DNA of 58,464 nucleotides from Candidatus Nitrosopelagicus sp. (GTDB lineage: Archaea > Thermoproteota > Nitrososphaeria > Nitrososphaerales > Nitrosopumilaceae), in assembly GCA_022450565.1 (NCBI GenBank), contig JAKUOP010000012.1, forward strand, positions 1 to 58,464, written 5' to 3'. A program made the position numbers and the translations under genes. Positions 42,957 through 53,530 of the stretch are shown here, piece after piece (the stretch's first letter is position 1; every line of letters starts with the position of its first letter). The notes under the pieces were generated by a model. That model was not told where the DNA came from and did not search any database. It was given only the letters and a program-made list of their open reading frames with translations.

Positions 42957-43961
42957 ATGAATGAAAATTTAAAAAAATATGACTGTGAAGGGATGCATAA
43001 CACATATGATAAATGGCCAGATTTAGCAAAAGAAGCATATAGTTCAGATATTCAACCAGTTGATTACAAAAACATAGATCATGTAGTTTTCTCTGGAATG
43101 GGCGGTTCAGGTGCAATAGGTGACCTTTTCTCATCGATATTATCTAAAACCGATATACATACTACAGTAGTAAAAGGATACACATTACCTAAAACTGTGG
43201 ATAAGAATACACTTGTAGTTTGTACAAGTGTATCTGGTAATACAGATGAAACTTTGTCAATATTAGAAACTTGCACTAAATTAGATTGTAAAACAATTGG
43301 GTTTTCATCTGGTAACATGTTAGAATCATTATGTCAAAAAAATAATATTGAATTTAGAAATATTCCACAAACACACTCACCCAGATCATCTTTTCCTAGC
43401 TATGTTTTTTCTATATTAAAAACTATTAGAGATTTGATTCCGATAAAAGAAGACGATATATCATCCTGTATAGATAATTTAGAAAATTTAAAAAAACAAA
43501 TTTCATCTGATAATCTTTCTGAACAAAATATTTCATTAAATCTTGCAAACTGGATATCAGGAATTCCTGTTATTTATTATCCATGGGGATTAGAATCATC
43601 AGCTATACGTTTCAAAAATTCCTTACAAGAAAATGCAAAGACTCATGCAATAATTGAAAATATCATAGAAAGTGGTCATAATGGCATTGTTTCATGGGAA
43701 AGAGAATCAACAATGACACCTATACTTCTTACTGGAAAAGATGACCACAAGAAAACTAAAGAAAGATGGAATATAATTCATGAATATTTCGAGATGAAAA
43801 ACATAGATTACAAAGAAGTTTCTACAATAGATGGTGGAATTTTATCAAAAGTTATTTGTATGATTTACATTTTAGATTATACTTCAATATATTATGCTGT
43901 AAGACTAGGAATAGACCCCTCGCCAATAAACTCAATTGATTTTATTAAAGATAGATTATAA
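42957..43961 (+). CDS. Bifunctional phosphoglucose/phosphomannose isomerase
   Basis: Archaeal PGI/PMI interconverts fructose, glucose and mannose 6-phosphates. The 334 residues show two SIS domains with GMGGSGAIGDL, SVSGNTDET, the HSPRSSFPSYVF segment, and ESGHNGIVSWE with the catalytic Glu-His region. ATG 42957 is preferred over TTG 42951. It supplies mannose and glucosamine precursors for the neighbouring glycosyltransferases. Confidence 0.88.
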   Translation: MNENLKKYDCEGMHNTYDKWPDLAKEAYSSDIQPVDYKNIDHVVFSGMGGSGAIGDLFSSILSKTDIHTTVVKGYTLPKTVDKNTLVVCTSVSGNTDETLSILETCTKLDCKTIGFSSGNMLESLCQKNNIEFRNIPQTHSPRSSFPSYVFSILKTIRDLIPIKEDDISSCIDNLENLKKQISSDNLSEQNISLNLANWISGIPVIYYPWGLESSAIRFKNSLQENAKTHAIIENIIESGHNGIVSWERESTMTPILLTGKDDHKKTKERWNIIHEYFEMKNIDYKEVSTIDGGILSKVICMIYILDYTSIYYAVRLGIDPSPINSIDFIKDRL

Positions 43962-44002
43962 ATTGTTAATTAACATAACAATTTCATTAATATGAATTCA
44001 TT

Positions 44003-44884
44003 ATGACACAAAACCAACTTGTTTCAGTAGTAATTCCAGTTTACAACTCTGAGAAATATTTAGAAAAATGCTTGGATTCCATCTTAGAACAAACATATCA
44101 AAATATTGAGATTATAGCAATAGATGATGAATCAAACGATTCTTCACTAGAAATTTTAAAAAATTATTCAAGTAAAATTAAGATTTTTTCCCAAAAAAAC
44201 CAGGGTCTTGCAGAATCATTAACACATGGAATCAGTAAAATTCAAGGCCATTGGTTCAAATGGTTTTCGCCAGATGATGAAATGTATCAAGATGCAATAG
44301 AAATTCTAGTTAAAGAAGCACAAAGCCAACCTAATAACACAATTCTTTATTCAGATTGGAACATAATAGACGATAATGGAGAATTAATTCGAGAATTTCA
44401 TGAAACTGACTATAATAATTTGTCTGACTTTGATTATAGTGTAAGACTTCTAGATGGACAGCAGATTAATGTCAATACAACACTAATTCCTACTCAATTA
44501 CTCAGAAATTGTAGTATGAGAAACCTTGACGATCCTGTAGCAATTGACTATGATTTTTTTTTACGTGCAGCGCTATTACATAATACAAAATTTCATCTAA
44601 TCCCAAAACCATTAGTCAAATATAGAATTCATTCAGAACAACTGTCACACAAAAATATATCAAACACTTTAGAATATATTCAACAAGTAAAGGATGAGAT
44701 TTTACACCAAATTGACCAGTCATTAGAATCTAAATTTATTTCTGAATTAACAAATTACCAAAAAACAAAACCTATGACAAAAAAGACAATGGAATTTGGA
44801 ATGAAATTACTTTCGTCAACACCCTCTTGGGCTTCTGATAGGATTTTAACATTATATCTTAATAAAATCCGTCGTGGACGATAA
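44003..44884 (+). CDS. Family 2 glycosyltransferase
   Basis: A 293-residue GT-A enzyme using a nucleotide-sugar donor. The N-terminal VSVVIPVYNSEKYLEKCLDS is diagnostic; IDDESNDSS follows and the metal site is SPDDE near residue 91. The C-terminal half has the acceptor region (DPVAIDYDFFLRAAL). No transmembrane segment. It is the first of two adjacent plus-strand GT2 genes, which are 21 bp apart. Confidence 0.9.
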   Translation: MTQNQLVSVVIPVYNSEKYLEKCLDSILEQTYQNIEIIAIDDESNDSSLEILKNYSSKIKIFSQKNQGLAESLTHGISKIQGHWFKWFSPDDEMYQDAIEILVKEAQSQPNNTILYSDWNIIDDNGELIREFHETDYNNLSDFDYSVRLLDGQQINVNTTLIPTQLLRNCSMRNLDDPVAIDYDFFLRAALLHNTKFHLIPKPLVKYRIHSEQLSHKNISNTLEYIQQVKDEILHQIDQSLESKFISELTNYQKTKPMTKKTMEFGMKLLSSTPSWASDRILTLYLNKIRRGR

Positions 44885-44905
44885 CAATCATTCAATATAC
44901 TTTTT

Positions 44906-45928
44906 ATGTCGAAAAAATCATTCCAAGATATATTGCTTCCAAAAGTATCTGTTATTATTGTTAATTATAATGGAAAACATCTTCTTTCAAAATGTTTAGA
45001 GTCATTATCTACTATTAATTATAAAAATCTGGAGGTAATTCTTGTTGATAATAATTCAACAGATGAATCTATAGAGTTTGTCACAAAAAATTATCCAAGT
45101 ATAATTTTATTAAAACTTAATAAAAACAAAGGTTTTGCTGAACCAAACAATCTTGGTGCAAAGCTTGCAAAAGGTGAGTATCTATTATTTTTAAATAACG
45201 ATACTGTTGTAACTGAGAATTTTATAGATGAGATGATCAAAGTCATAGATAATGATAAAAAAATTGCAATATGCCAAAGTCTTTTATTAAAACCTGATGG
45301 AAGCATTGATTCAAGTGGAGATTTTCTGGATGATCTTGGTGTTGTGTATAATTCTAAAACAAAAATTGATCAGATACGAGAAATCTCTAGCGCAAGAGGT
45401 GCATCAATGCTTATTCGTAGTGATGTCTTTAAAGAGCTAAACGGATTTGATGAAAAGTTCTTTGTATCTTTTGAGGATGTAGATATTTGTTGGCGTGCAT
45501 GGATACTTGGATACCGTGTACTAGTAATTCCTACATCAACTGTTTTCCATTCAGGAGGATCAACAATTAAAAAAATTAAATCGGAAATTGCATTTCATGG
45601 ATTTAAAAATCAGCTTGCAATGAAAGTAACTAATTTTGAACCAGGCTTATCAGTGAAAAAGATGTTATTGTTTTTTTGTACTTATGGAGTTAGGGAATTA
45701 AAAATCTGGCTAGATTATACAATTTCTGGCTCAACAAAAATTTCATCAACAGAATATGAGGATAATATAGCACCCAAGCCAAGTTTTAGAATAATTGCTA
45801 AAAGCATTCTCTGGATTATATCAAATTACGGATATTTGCTCAAAAAACAAAGGAAAATCAACAAAAATCGTGTTTATAGTACCGCAGTTTTGAAGAAAAT
45901 GAACGTATTACATAATGTAAAGCAGTAG
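44906..45928 (+). CDS. Family 2 glycosyltransferase (WbbL/rhamnosyltransferase-like)
   Basis: A 340-residue GT2. VSVIIVNYNGKHLLSKCLESL and VDNNSTDES are at the N-terminus, the LNNDT segment is the metal site and FEDVDICWRAWILGYRV the later acceptor motif common in rhamnosyl- and N-acetylglycosaminyltransferases such as WbbL. The last 90 residues include a possible amphipathic membrane-binding helix. Donor and acceptor unknown. It converges with wecB (6 bp between stops). Confidence 0.9.
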   Translation: MSKKSFQDILLPKVSVIIVNYNGKHLLSKCLESLSTINYKNLEVILVDNNSTDESIEFVTKNYPSIILLKLNKNKGFAEPNNLGAKLAKGEYLLFLNNDTVVTENFIDEMIKVIDNDKKIAICQSLLLKPDGSIDSSGDFLDDLGVVYNSKTKIDQIREISSARGASMLIRSDVFKELNGFDEKFFVSFEDVDICWRAWILGYRVLVIPTSTVFHSGGSTIKKIKSEIAFHGFKNQLAMKVTNFEPGLSVKKMLLFFCTYGVRELKIWLDYTISGSTKISSTEYEDNIAPKPSFRIIAKSILWIISNYGYLLKKQRKINKNRVYSTAVLKKMNVLHNVKQ

Positions 45929-45934
45929 ATAGCT

Positions 45935-47017
45935 TCAGAGATATTTTTCTAATACATTAAGAATTTTGCTTGCCGAATTTCCATTTCCATATGGTGATAT
46001 TCCAATTTTAACCTCCTTTTTGTCCCATTCTTTTAAAATTGATTTTATAATTTTTTGATATTTTAAGGGAATTAATGTGGCTATGCCTGCATTGATTGCT
46101 TCAGGTCGTTCTGATGACTCCCGTAAAACAAGCACTCTTTTTGACAAAAATGGTGAAGTGCCCTCCTCTTGAATACCACCAGAATCTGTCATGATAAACT
46201 TACAATTATTCATTAACGTAAGAAAGTCAAGATATCCTTGAGGGTTTAAAATTTGAATATGTTTACAATTATCAAACTTCCTCATTATACCAAATTTTTT
46301 TAACATTTTTTTTGTTCGTGGATGTAATGGAATTATTGTAGGTATTTTTCCACCAATAATTCCTTTTGCAATATTGTTTAACACAATTTCATTATCTACA
46401 TTTTCTGCTCTATGAAATGTAGCAAGTATAAACTCTGGGAATTTTACATCTTGTAAAATTTTTGATTTTTTTCTTGATAATGGAAGATGTTGTTTTATTG
46501 CATCCATAACTGTATTTCCAGAAATGCTAATTTTACCACTTACATTTTCATCAAGTAGATTTTCTTTCGAGTTTCTGGTTGGTGCGAATAAGAAATCTGA
46601 AATATGATCCACCATTCTTCTATTATGTTCCTCAGGCATTCTCCAATCAAAACTTCGAAGTCCAGCTTCAATGTGACCGATTTTTCTTTTTAGTTTCACT
46701 GCAAGTAAGGCAGTAGCAAGAACACTGTTTGTATCACCTTGAGCTAAAACAATATCGTTCTTCGTCCCTATCTGTTTTTCCAAGTTTGTCATAATTTCAG
46801 CTATTTGTGTAGATGGTGTTTTTGATTTTAATTTTAAACTAAAATCTGGTATAGGTAGTTCCAAGTCATTAATAATTTGAGTTGATAAGCGATGATCATA
46901 ATGCTGACCTGAATAAATAAATTTAAAATCTTTCTTTTTCTCAATTAATTTTCTTATTATTGGTGCTACTTTGATTATCTCAGGTCTAGTTCCTGCAACT
47001 ATAACAAATTTATTCAT
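45935..47017 (-). CDS. wecB: UDP-N-acetylglucosamine 2-epimerase (non-hydrolysing)
   Basis: Interconverts UDP-GlcNAc and UDP-ManNAc. The 360 residues have VAGTRPEIIKVAP, the SGQHYDHRLS segment, HIEAGLRSFDWRMPEEHNRR and GGIQEEG, all conserved in this GT-B-fold family. ATG at 47017 is preceded by a TTTAATAAC element about 30 bp upstream. The next gene upstream (wecC, 42 bp away) acts on its product. Confidence 0.94.
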   Translation of the reverse strand: MNKFVIVAGTRPEIIKVAPIIRKLIEKKKDFKFIYSGQHYDHRLSTQIINDLELPIPDFSLKLKSKTPSTQIAEIMTNLEKQIGTKNDIVLAQGDTNSVLATALLAVKLKRKIGHIEAGLRSFDWRMPEEHNRRMVDHISDFLFAPTRNSKENLLDENVSGKISISGNTVMDAIKQHLPLSRKKSKILQDVKFPEFILATFHRAENVDNEIVLNNIAKGIIGGKIPTIIPLHPRTKKMLKKFGIMRKFDNCKHIQILNPQGYLDFLTLMNNCKFIMTDSGGIQEEGTSPFLSKRVLVLRESSERPEAINAGIATLIPLKYQKIIKSILKEWDKKEVKIGISPYGNGNSASKILNVLEKYL

Positions 47018-47058
47018 GATTCAAAAAATTAAGATGTAATGGGTTATTAAACTCTAAT

Positions 47059-48402
47059 TTAATTCTCTTTCAAATTATGGTATCCAACTGATACATACAA
47101 AAAGCCAGCATCATCTGCTTCATGTTTATCAAAAATTCTTTTAGTATCAACCAAGATTGGCTCTTCATTCATGATTTCTTTTAGAGCCTTCAAATCTAAT
47201 TCGCTATATTCATCGTGATCTGTCAGCATAATCATCAAATCAGAGTTTTCTATCGTATCTAGAACATTTTTTGAGTATGCGCCTCCAAAAGCAGATTCTG
47301 TATTTGGGTCATTTACCTTAATTTTACAACCTAAATCTAAGAGTTTTCCAATAATTTCTTTTGCAGGTGAGAATCTTGTATCACTAACATTTGCTTTGTA
47401 TGCAGTTCCTAAAATTGCAATTGCTGAATCCTTTAGCTCTTTATTTTTTTCTTGGAATGATCTCTTAATCAGATCTATAACATGATTTGGCATTGTGTCA
47501 TTAATTTTTCTAGCATTAAGAATTATGTCAGAATCTATTTTTTCGGAGTTAAATGGATTAAGGAGTAGATGTGGATCTTTTGGTAAGCACGGTCCACCTA
47601 CACCTGGTCCTGCTTGGTGAAGGTTAACCCTTGGATGTGAATTACAAACACGTGATAATTCATCAAAATCAATCCCATACTTTTCGCAAATAATTCCTAT
47701 TTCGTTTGCTAATGCGATATTTACATCTCGATATGTATTTTCCACAAGTTTTGAGATTTCAGCTACCTTAAATGTAGTAAGAACAATTTCTGCGTTCACA
47801 ATTGTCTTGTAAAGTTCTTGCGCCAAGACTCCAGATTCAGAATCTAATTCTCCGATAAGTCTGGGTGCATCTTTGATTTCACTAAATGCATGTCCTGGTA
47901 CCAGTCTTTCAGGCACATAACAACTCCAGCAAATTTGATCTGCTTTTTGAATAGATGGAAGAATTAATCCTTCAAATGTGCCAGGAGGTAATGAGCTCTC
48001 GATGAGAATTAATTTTTCATTGAGGTTGTAGTCACCTAGAGAATCACATACTGCTTTGAGATTTTTCATATCCGGTCTAACATCTTCAGTTATAGGGGTA
48101 GCAACACATACAATTATCACATCAGAGTCTTGAATTGATTCTTCAATTTTTACAGAAGCATGAAATCTTTTATTTGTTTGATTATTTTTAATAAATTCTT
48201 GTAAATTTTCTTCTTCAAAAGGAGGTATTCCATTATTTATTTTGCTAACCAGTTCTTCATTGATATCAACACCAGTAACACTAAATCCAGAATTTGCAAA
48301 TGATAGTGCTGTAGGTAAGCCAACTTGACCTAGACCAATTATGCACAACCTTACTTTTTTATTTTCTATTTTTTCCTTTAATTCTTCAAATTGTGGGCTC
48401 AA
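47059..48402 (-). CDS. wecC: UDP-N-acetylmannosamine dehydrogenase (UDP-sugar 6-dehydrogenase family)
   Basis: Oxidises a UDP-sugar at C6 to a uronic acid using NAD. The 447 residues show GLGQVGLPTALSFANSG near residue 23, YVPERLVPG at 162-170, the catalytic Cys272 in GGPCLPKD, and the C-terminal sugar-binding domain with GTAYKANVSDTR. The start is TTG 48402 with AGGTGG nine bases upstream, because the nearest upstream ATG runs into a stop. The neighbour wecB implies UDP-ManNAc as substrate; UDP-glucose or UDP-GlcNAc remain possible. Confidence 0.9.
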   Translation of the reverse strand: MSPQFEELKEKIENKKVRLCIIGLGQVGLPTALSFANSGFSVTGVDINEELVSKINNGIPPFEEENLQEFIKNNQTNKRFHASVKIEESIQDSDVIIVCVATPITEDVRPDMKNLKAVCDSLGDYNLNEKLILIESSLPPGTFEGLILPSIQKADQICWSCYVPERLVPGHAFSEIKDAPRLIGELDSESGVLAQELYKTIVNAEIVLTTFKVAEISKLVENTYRDVNIALANEIGIICEKYGIDFDELSRVCNSHPRVNLHQAGPGVGGPCLPKDPHLLLNPFNSEKIDSDIILNARKINDTMPNHVIDLIKRSFQEKNKELKDSAIAILGTAYKANVSDTRFSPAKEIIGKLLDLGCKIKVNDPNTESAFGGAYSKNVLDTIENSDLMIMLTDHDEYSELDLKALKEIMNEEPILVDTKRIFDKHEADDAGFLYVSVGYHNLKEN

Positions 48403-48446
48403 ACGATATTTCCACCTATGCCCTAAATTAATATGATATGCATGAA

Positions 48447-51400
48447 TTATTCAGACTTCTCAATTTTTTGTCTTCTGTACTTATGTCTAGATACAAAATG
48501 TATTGCTACTAGAATAAATGCAGTAATTACTGATATGATTATGCCTATTTCATATGATGTTGGTAAATATGCAAATTCTACTGTATGAGTACCTTCTGGA
48601 ACATAAACCGCCCGAACCAAACCATCAGCACGATAAATTTCTGACTCTATACCATTAACGTACACTGTCCAACCAGGATAATAGATATCAGTTAAAATCA
48701 ATAAAGATGCATTATTACTTTTAGTTTCAATTACAATGTTATCATATTCATATGCAACAATTTCAGCAGTGTCATTTTCATTTAGATTTGATAATTCTAG
48801 GTTTTTTCTTAATTCATTAGGCAAATCACCTTCTAAAATTACTTTCTGGCGTAAATCAAAACTAGGATTTTGCAGCAAATATTCATGCGCAGTATCCTCT
48901 TCTACCATCTCATAATCATTAACAAGAAAGACTCTTGGAAAAATATCAGTATTTTCATGAATAAAGATATCTTCAAATTGAAATACCATATTATTTTCAT
49001 TCGAATCTGATGTAATAGAAAATATCATCTGCTTTGCACTAATTTCTGAATCATTCTCATAAAAAATTCCCTTCAATTCATTTTTAATGTAATCAAACCC
49101 ACTTTCTTTTTCATTAATTGTGTGAACTACTAGAAATTTTTCATCATTAACTTGTGGATAATGTAAAGAAAATATCAATTCTTTATGTTGAACGTTTTCT
49201 AATGCTGGTTCTATATTAAACTGATTATATTTCTGATTATTTACATGCTTTAAAACAGATGTTCTGGTAAATTTTTCATCATATGGTATTGAATTTATTG
49301 ATAAAACAATCTCATCATCCTCAACTAATTGGAATGCAGATACTGATACACCCAAACTAGTAATTGTCTCAACAGGCGAAATAAATTTTTGAGATACACT
49401 AGATTCACTTGTTTTAATTTCAGAAAATTCTCTTGTATTACCAGGAATTCCAGTTGCAATCGAATCAAGACTATAACCTTGTGTTATGACATATTTTACG
49501 CCTAGAAAGTCATAATATTTTTTATTATCACTGAATTTCTTTATTGATTCCATTGGACCATAAGAATATGTCCAAGGTGGGAATCCTAATCTTCCACTAT
49601 CCATATCAGCATCTAGAAAATTATTACTGAAAGTTTTGAATGAATCAATTGTGAATGGCGTAATAAGTCCAATACTGTTTATACCATAGGCAGACGGATA
49701 ATTCGGTCCCATAGTATAATCAAATGAAAACATTCTATGCTCACCTAAATTATCTTTTAGAAATTCTGTGATTGGATTTTCTTCAAATGAATCCATTTTT
49801 TTCATCATTCCAAATGAACTAAATTCAGAAATTAGCAGTCCACCAATGAAAACAATTATTAAAATTCCAAAGATGATTGGCAATTTAATTTCATTAGTAT
49901 CAAAGTCCCATGTGAATTTGTTCGGTTTGAAAGATAAAAGAGTCAGAGCAGTAATTCCAATAAATAAAATAATAAATTTGTAAGCAAGAAATATTGGATG
50001 TAGACCAACCGGAATGTATAATGATAATTCAAGTAATACTAATGGAATAACAATAATAACTGCAGATCTGTTTTTTGTAATTGCAACTGCAATAGCAAAT
50101 GCCATTATTGCAAATAATATTGCCTGTAAAGTTTGAAACCCAACATAATTTCTAGCATCATCAGCACTTACATATCCAGGAAATTCAGAATCTGGTTGTA
50201 AATGGGAATATAGTGGAATCAAAAGAAGTAGAACTATTGAGATTGTAAGAAAAAGAATAATGCCTAGGGTCTTAACACTAATTTTTATTTTTGGTAATAA
50301 ATTAATTCCAAAAGCCAGAGATACAGCAAAACCAAATGGGATAATTACACCCAAATAATTTGTAAATGTCAGTATATCAAGAATTGGTAAATAACCTATC
50401 CAATTTGCAATCGGGACACCTATTGTTTTCATTATGAAGAATATTGATACGCAGACAAAGAACAATGGAGTAAATCTGTGAACTTTATCATCCTTGTTTT
50501 TTAATGACAGATATACGCCTAAAATGGAAAAAAATAATGCAAAAATTCCAACATATCCCCAGAATCCAATAAGCCCAGCAGCAGGTCCTATCCAGTAAGC
50601 ATTAATTTGTCCTAGTGCATATGGAACAAAAGATGTTATTACATTAATTGTGGAATAATGTGATAAACCAATACCAGGTTCGTGTTCTAGTATATTATTA
50701 TCAATTAATTCATAAACAGGAAGAATGAAAAACATACTTAATCCTAATCCAATAAAAAAACCTAGCAAACAGAAAAAAACAACAGATAATTTTTTTCTAT
50801 CAATTCTTTTACTATAATTACCTTTTATGATTATTCGATAGAAAAAATAAATTCCAACAAAAACAAATTGTAGCACTATGGTCTCAAGATGTCCTGCTAA
50901 TATTGTAAGTAAAAATGAGATACTTAGAACAGTAATAAATCTCGGATCCCTGTTTTGAATAATTTTTTCTAATGAATATAGAATGAGGGGAGTCATCATT
51001 ACGACAAGAAAATTTGGATTTGTTAGGTACCATGTTATTCCACCTGACAACATAAAGCAAATTCCACCTGTGACGGCTGCAAAAAATTTTAGTTTTAATG
51101 AACGCAAAAAAAGGAATGTAAAAAATCCAGCCAACCAAACTCCAATTAAAATAGGAACATCCCATAATGATGATGGTAAAAAAAATCCTAAATTGTATGG
51201 CGAAAATATATGAAAAGTTGAATCTGCTCCAAGAGGGGTACCAATACCAGCATGAGGATTCCATAATGGGATATTTCCATTTGAAATTTGTTCGGTTGCC
51301 AATTTAACATATGGCCAAACTCCAATATCTGAATAATCTGCAGTCACGCCAAAAATTGTTGTCTTATTTTCATATCCTAAAAATTCTGGTGGAATAGGTG

Positions 51401-51524
51401 TATTTCTGTAGTATGTTTGATCTAGAAACACAACTGGGGCAAAGGCTGCAATTACTACAAGCGCGAATATTATACTAGCCTTAAGTAATTCTGGTTTTTC
51501 ATTTTTTTCTCTTGTTTTTTGCAT
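48447..51524 (-). CDS. Large YfhO-like membrane protein
   Basis: A 1025-residue polytopic protein. Roughly twelve to fourteen transmembrane segments span residues about 18-580, with short loops such as PLWNPHAGIGTPLGAD after the first segment, typical of YfhO/GT-C-like proteins. A large soluble domain (about 580-990) ends with YPGWTVYVNG and the VYVPEGTHTVEFAY-like beta domain, followed by a last membrane helix at about 990-1010. Bacterial YfhO proteins act in glycosylation of wall polymers; here an acceptor role in S-layer or lipid-linked glycan addition is inferred. It precedes wecC by 44 bp. Confidence 0.82.
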   Translation of the reverse strand: MQKTREKNEKPELLKASIIFALVVIAAFAPVVFLDQTYYRNTPIPPEFLGYENKTTIFGVTADYSDIGVWPYVKLATEQISNGNIPLWNPHAGIGTPLGADSTFHIFSPYNLGFFLPSSLWDVPILIGVWLAGFFTFLFLRSLKLKFFAAVTGGICFMLSGGITWYLTNPNFLVVMMTPLILYSLEKIIQNRDPRFITVLSISFLLTILAGHLETIVLQFVFVGIYFFYRIIIKGNYSKRIDRKKLSVVFFCLLGFFIGLGLSMFFILPVYELIDNNILEHEPGIGLSHYSTINVITSFVPYALGQINAYWIGPAAGLIGFWGYVGIFALFFSILGVYLSLKNKDDKVHRFTPLFFVCVSIFFIMKTIGVPIANWIGYLPILDILTFTNYLGVIIPFGFAVSLAFGINLLPKIKISVKTLGIILFLTISIVLLLLIPLYSHLQPDSEFPGYVSADDARNYVGFQTLQAILFAIMAFAIAVAITKNRSAVIIVIPLVLLELSLYIPVGLHPIFLAYKFIILFIGITALTLLSFKPNKFTWDFDTNEIKLPIIFGILIIVFIGGLLISEFSSFGMMKKMDSFEENPITEFLKDNLGEHRMFSFDYTMGPNYPSAYGINSIGLITPFTIDSFKTFSNNFLDADMDSGRLGFPPWTYSYGPMESIKKFSDNKKYYDFLGVKYVITQGYSLDSIATGIPGNTREFSEIKTSESSVSQKFISPVETITSLGVSVSAFQLVEDDEIVLSINSIPYDEKFTRTSVLKHVNNQKYNQFNIEPALENVQHKELIFSLHYPQVNDEKFLVVHTINEKESGFDYIKNELKGIFYENDSEISAKQMIFSITSDSNENNMVFQFEDIFIHENTDIFPRVFLVNDYEMVEEDTAHEYLLQNPSFDLRQKVILEGDLPNELRKNLELSNLNENDTAEIVAYEYDNIVIETKSNNASLLILTDIYYPGWTVYVNGIESEIYRADGLVRAVYVPEGTHTVEFAYLPTSYEIGIIISVITAFILVAIHFVSRHKYRRQKIEKSE

Positions 51525-51586
51525 TTTCTTGATAATATGAGAGCGATAATTTATTGCATAAATCTAATGCTGTTAAATGATTTTTC

Positions 51587-53530
51587 TTAATTGCGTATAA
51601 TTTCAAAATTTATTGGGGTTTCAGACAACTTGTTCGAATCAAACTTGCATGTTTTACCTCTTCTGCCGTACCAAATTGCCTTCTTATTCCACTCAAAATC
51701 GTCTTTTTCAACTATTTGGTTTTTGTAGTTATAATTTTTCTCAATTTTTCTTAATTGAGACGAGCTTGCAAAAAATTCTTTCCAATCATATTCAAAAGTT
51801 TCTGATTTTGTTACATTTTGATTTTCTTTTGTAGAAATTAAAAACAGTTGGAATTTTGCAAGATCTCTCAAGATTTCTTTAGGTGTAGCATAACCTAATT
51901 TTGTTTCTAGATATTCTAAAAATAAATTAATTCCATCTAAGGTTCTACTTTTTTGTGAAGCTAATCTTAGCCATGTGGCTTCTTCAATTGGCCAATTGAT
52001 ATCGCCTAATTTTGGATCGTAATGATTCCAACCTTCTCCTTTGTAACCGATTTCGCTATGTTTTACCACTTTTTCATATTCTTCTGAGAAAATAGAATTT
52101 TCAGTCTTACAGAATTCAAGAACCTCTTCATAGAATTTCATATATGACATACCATGAATTTTATTATAATATCTTGAAACATATTCTAAAATTCCAAAAC
52201 TATGCATTGAGAGTGTAATCCATGAGTAAAGATACATTTGTTTAATGTCTTCTTGCGTAGCTGTACTGGTACTTGTTACAACATTTTCATATTCTTCTAT
52301 TGTTCTATTATTAATGGACGAATGTCCTAAGTAAATCGGTGATCTAATTGTTTTCAATTTGTATTTTTCTCTATATTCGGGAATGTTCATAGGTGCATTT
52401 GGAAGAACTATACAATGAAAAATGTATATTGTATCAATTTTGCTTTCCCCTACCAATTGCTCTAAACCTTCTTTGAATGACTCTAATGTTTCCCCTGGTA
52501 AACCACGGATGACTTCACTGTATGTAGGCAAACCTTCTTCCCTAAATTGATTCGATAGGTTAGAAAATCTATCGAATTTCATATTTGCCCGTTTGATGAT
52601 AGTTAATGTATTTTCATCAAGTGATTGAACTGAAAGTGTTACTGCAGTAAGCAGACCGCCTTCTTGTAATTCTTTTGCTATTGGTATGATTTTTTCCGAT
52701 GAATTTTTTGCCCATGACTGTTGAAATGTTTGTGGAAATCCCTTTGTTGTTGCTAATTCATTTAGTTTTTTTGCAATGCGAAGATCTCTTACAAAGAATA
52801 TACCAAAGTTAGCATCACAACAATCTATGTAAGTCATTTTATTCTCAGCAAACCAATCTAATTCTTTCATTAATGTCTCTTCAGAGAATCGTCTCATTTT
52901 TGTAAAAGTTGCACTTCCCCAATCGCAAAATGTACATAAATATGGACATCCACGATGTGTTTCCCAAGAACAAATCCATCTAATCCCCTCAACATTTTCA
53001 ACCAATTCCCAAATAGTGTTTGTAAGATATGGTGAAGGAAGAATATCTAAATCGTTTATACGTTCTGCAAACATTGTTTGAAATTCTTTTGTACTAATCC
53101 CTTTAACATTAGAAAAATCTTTGTTATTCAAATATTCAGTAAAAATCTCTTCACTAATTTTTTCTCCCTCACCATGTACTAACATGTCAACAAATGGATA
53201 TTTGTCAAAAAATCCTGCAGAATTTTCTGGAACATGAGGACCTCCAAGAATTATAAGACAATCTGGATTGATCTTTTTTACTTGTTCAGCAAGATGAATT
53301 GTTAATTCCCAATTCCAAACATAGCATGAACATAAGAGAACGTCTGAATTTTTACATCTGTTTATATCGTCTTTAATATTTTCTCTAAAGACAAATGTTT
53401 TTTCAAACTTAAAATTCTCTTTTATTTTCTGATTATTTTTTAGATAAGTTACTAAACATGCGATACTATATGGAAGATGAATTCTATCTCCATATTGATA
53501 GTTGTACTGACTACTACTAACTGTTAACAT
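51587..53530 (-). CDS. B12-binding-domain radical SAM protein
   Basis: A 647-residue enzyme. Residues 1-150 form a Rossmann B12-binding-like domain (LIILGGPHVPENS and VHGEGEKIS), though the classic Asp-x-His-x2-Gly motif is not evident. The radical SAM core holds the cluster cysteines C195, C199 and C202 in GCPYLCTFCDW. Residues 330-647 are a long C-terminal domain without a recognised family. Such proteins often methylate or rearrange unactivated carbons in lipids or sugars. Placement between sugar genes suggests a glycan or lipid-linked substrate; the actual reaction is unknown. Its start ATG 53530 has a TATA-like box about 27 bp upstream. Confidence 0.88.
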   Translation of the reverse strand: MLTVSSSQYNYQYGDRIHLPYSIACLVTYLKNNQKIKENFKFEKTFVFRENIKDDINRCKNSDVLLCSCYVWNWELTIHLAEQVKKINPDCLIILGGPHVPENSAGFFDKYPFVDMLVHGEGEKISEEIFTEYLNNKDFSNVKGISTKEFQTMFAERINDLDILPSPYLTNTIWELVENVEGIRWICSWETHRGCPYLCTFCDWGSATFTKMRRFSEETLMKELDWFAENKMTYIDCCDANFGIFFVRDLRIAKKLNELATTKGFPQTFQQSWAKNSSEKIIPIAKELQEGGLLTAVTLSVQSLDENTLTIIKRANMKFDRFSNLSNQFREEGLPTYSEVIRGLPGETLESFKEGLEQLVGESKIDTIYIFHCIVLPNAPMNIPEYREKYKLKTIRSPIYLGHSSINNRTIEEYENVVTSTSTATQEDIKQMYLYSWITLSMHSFGILEYVSRYYNKIHGMSYMKFYEEVLEFCKTENSIFSEEYEKVVKHSEIGYKGEGWNHYDPKLGDINWPIEEATWLRLASQKSRTLDGINLFLEYLETKLGYATPKEILRDLAKFQLFLISTKENQNVTKSETFEYDWKEFFASSSQLRKIEKNYNYKNQIVEKDDFEWNKKAIWYGRRGKTCKFDSNKLSETPINFEIIRN

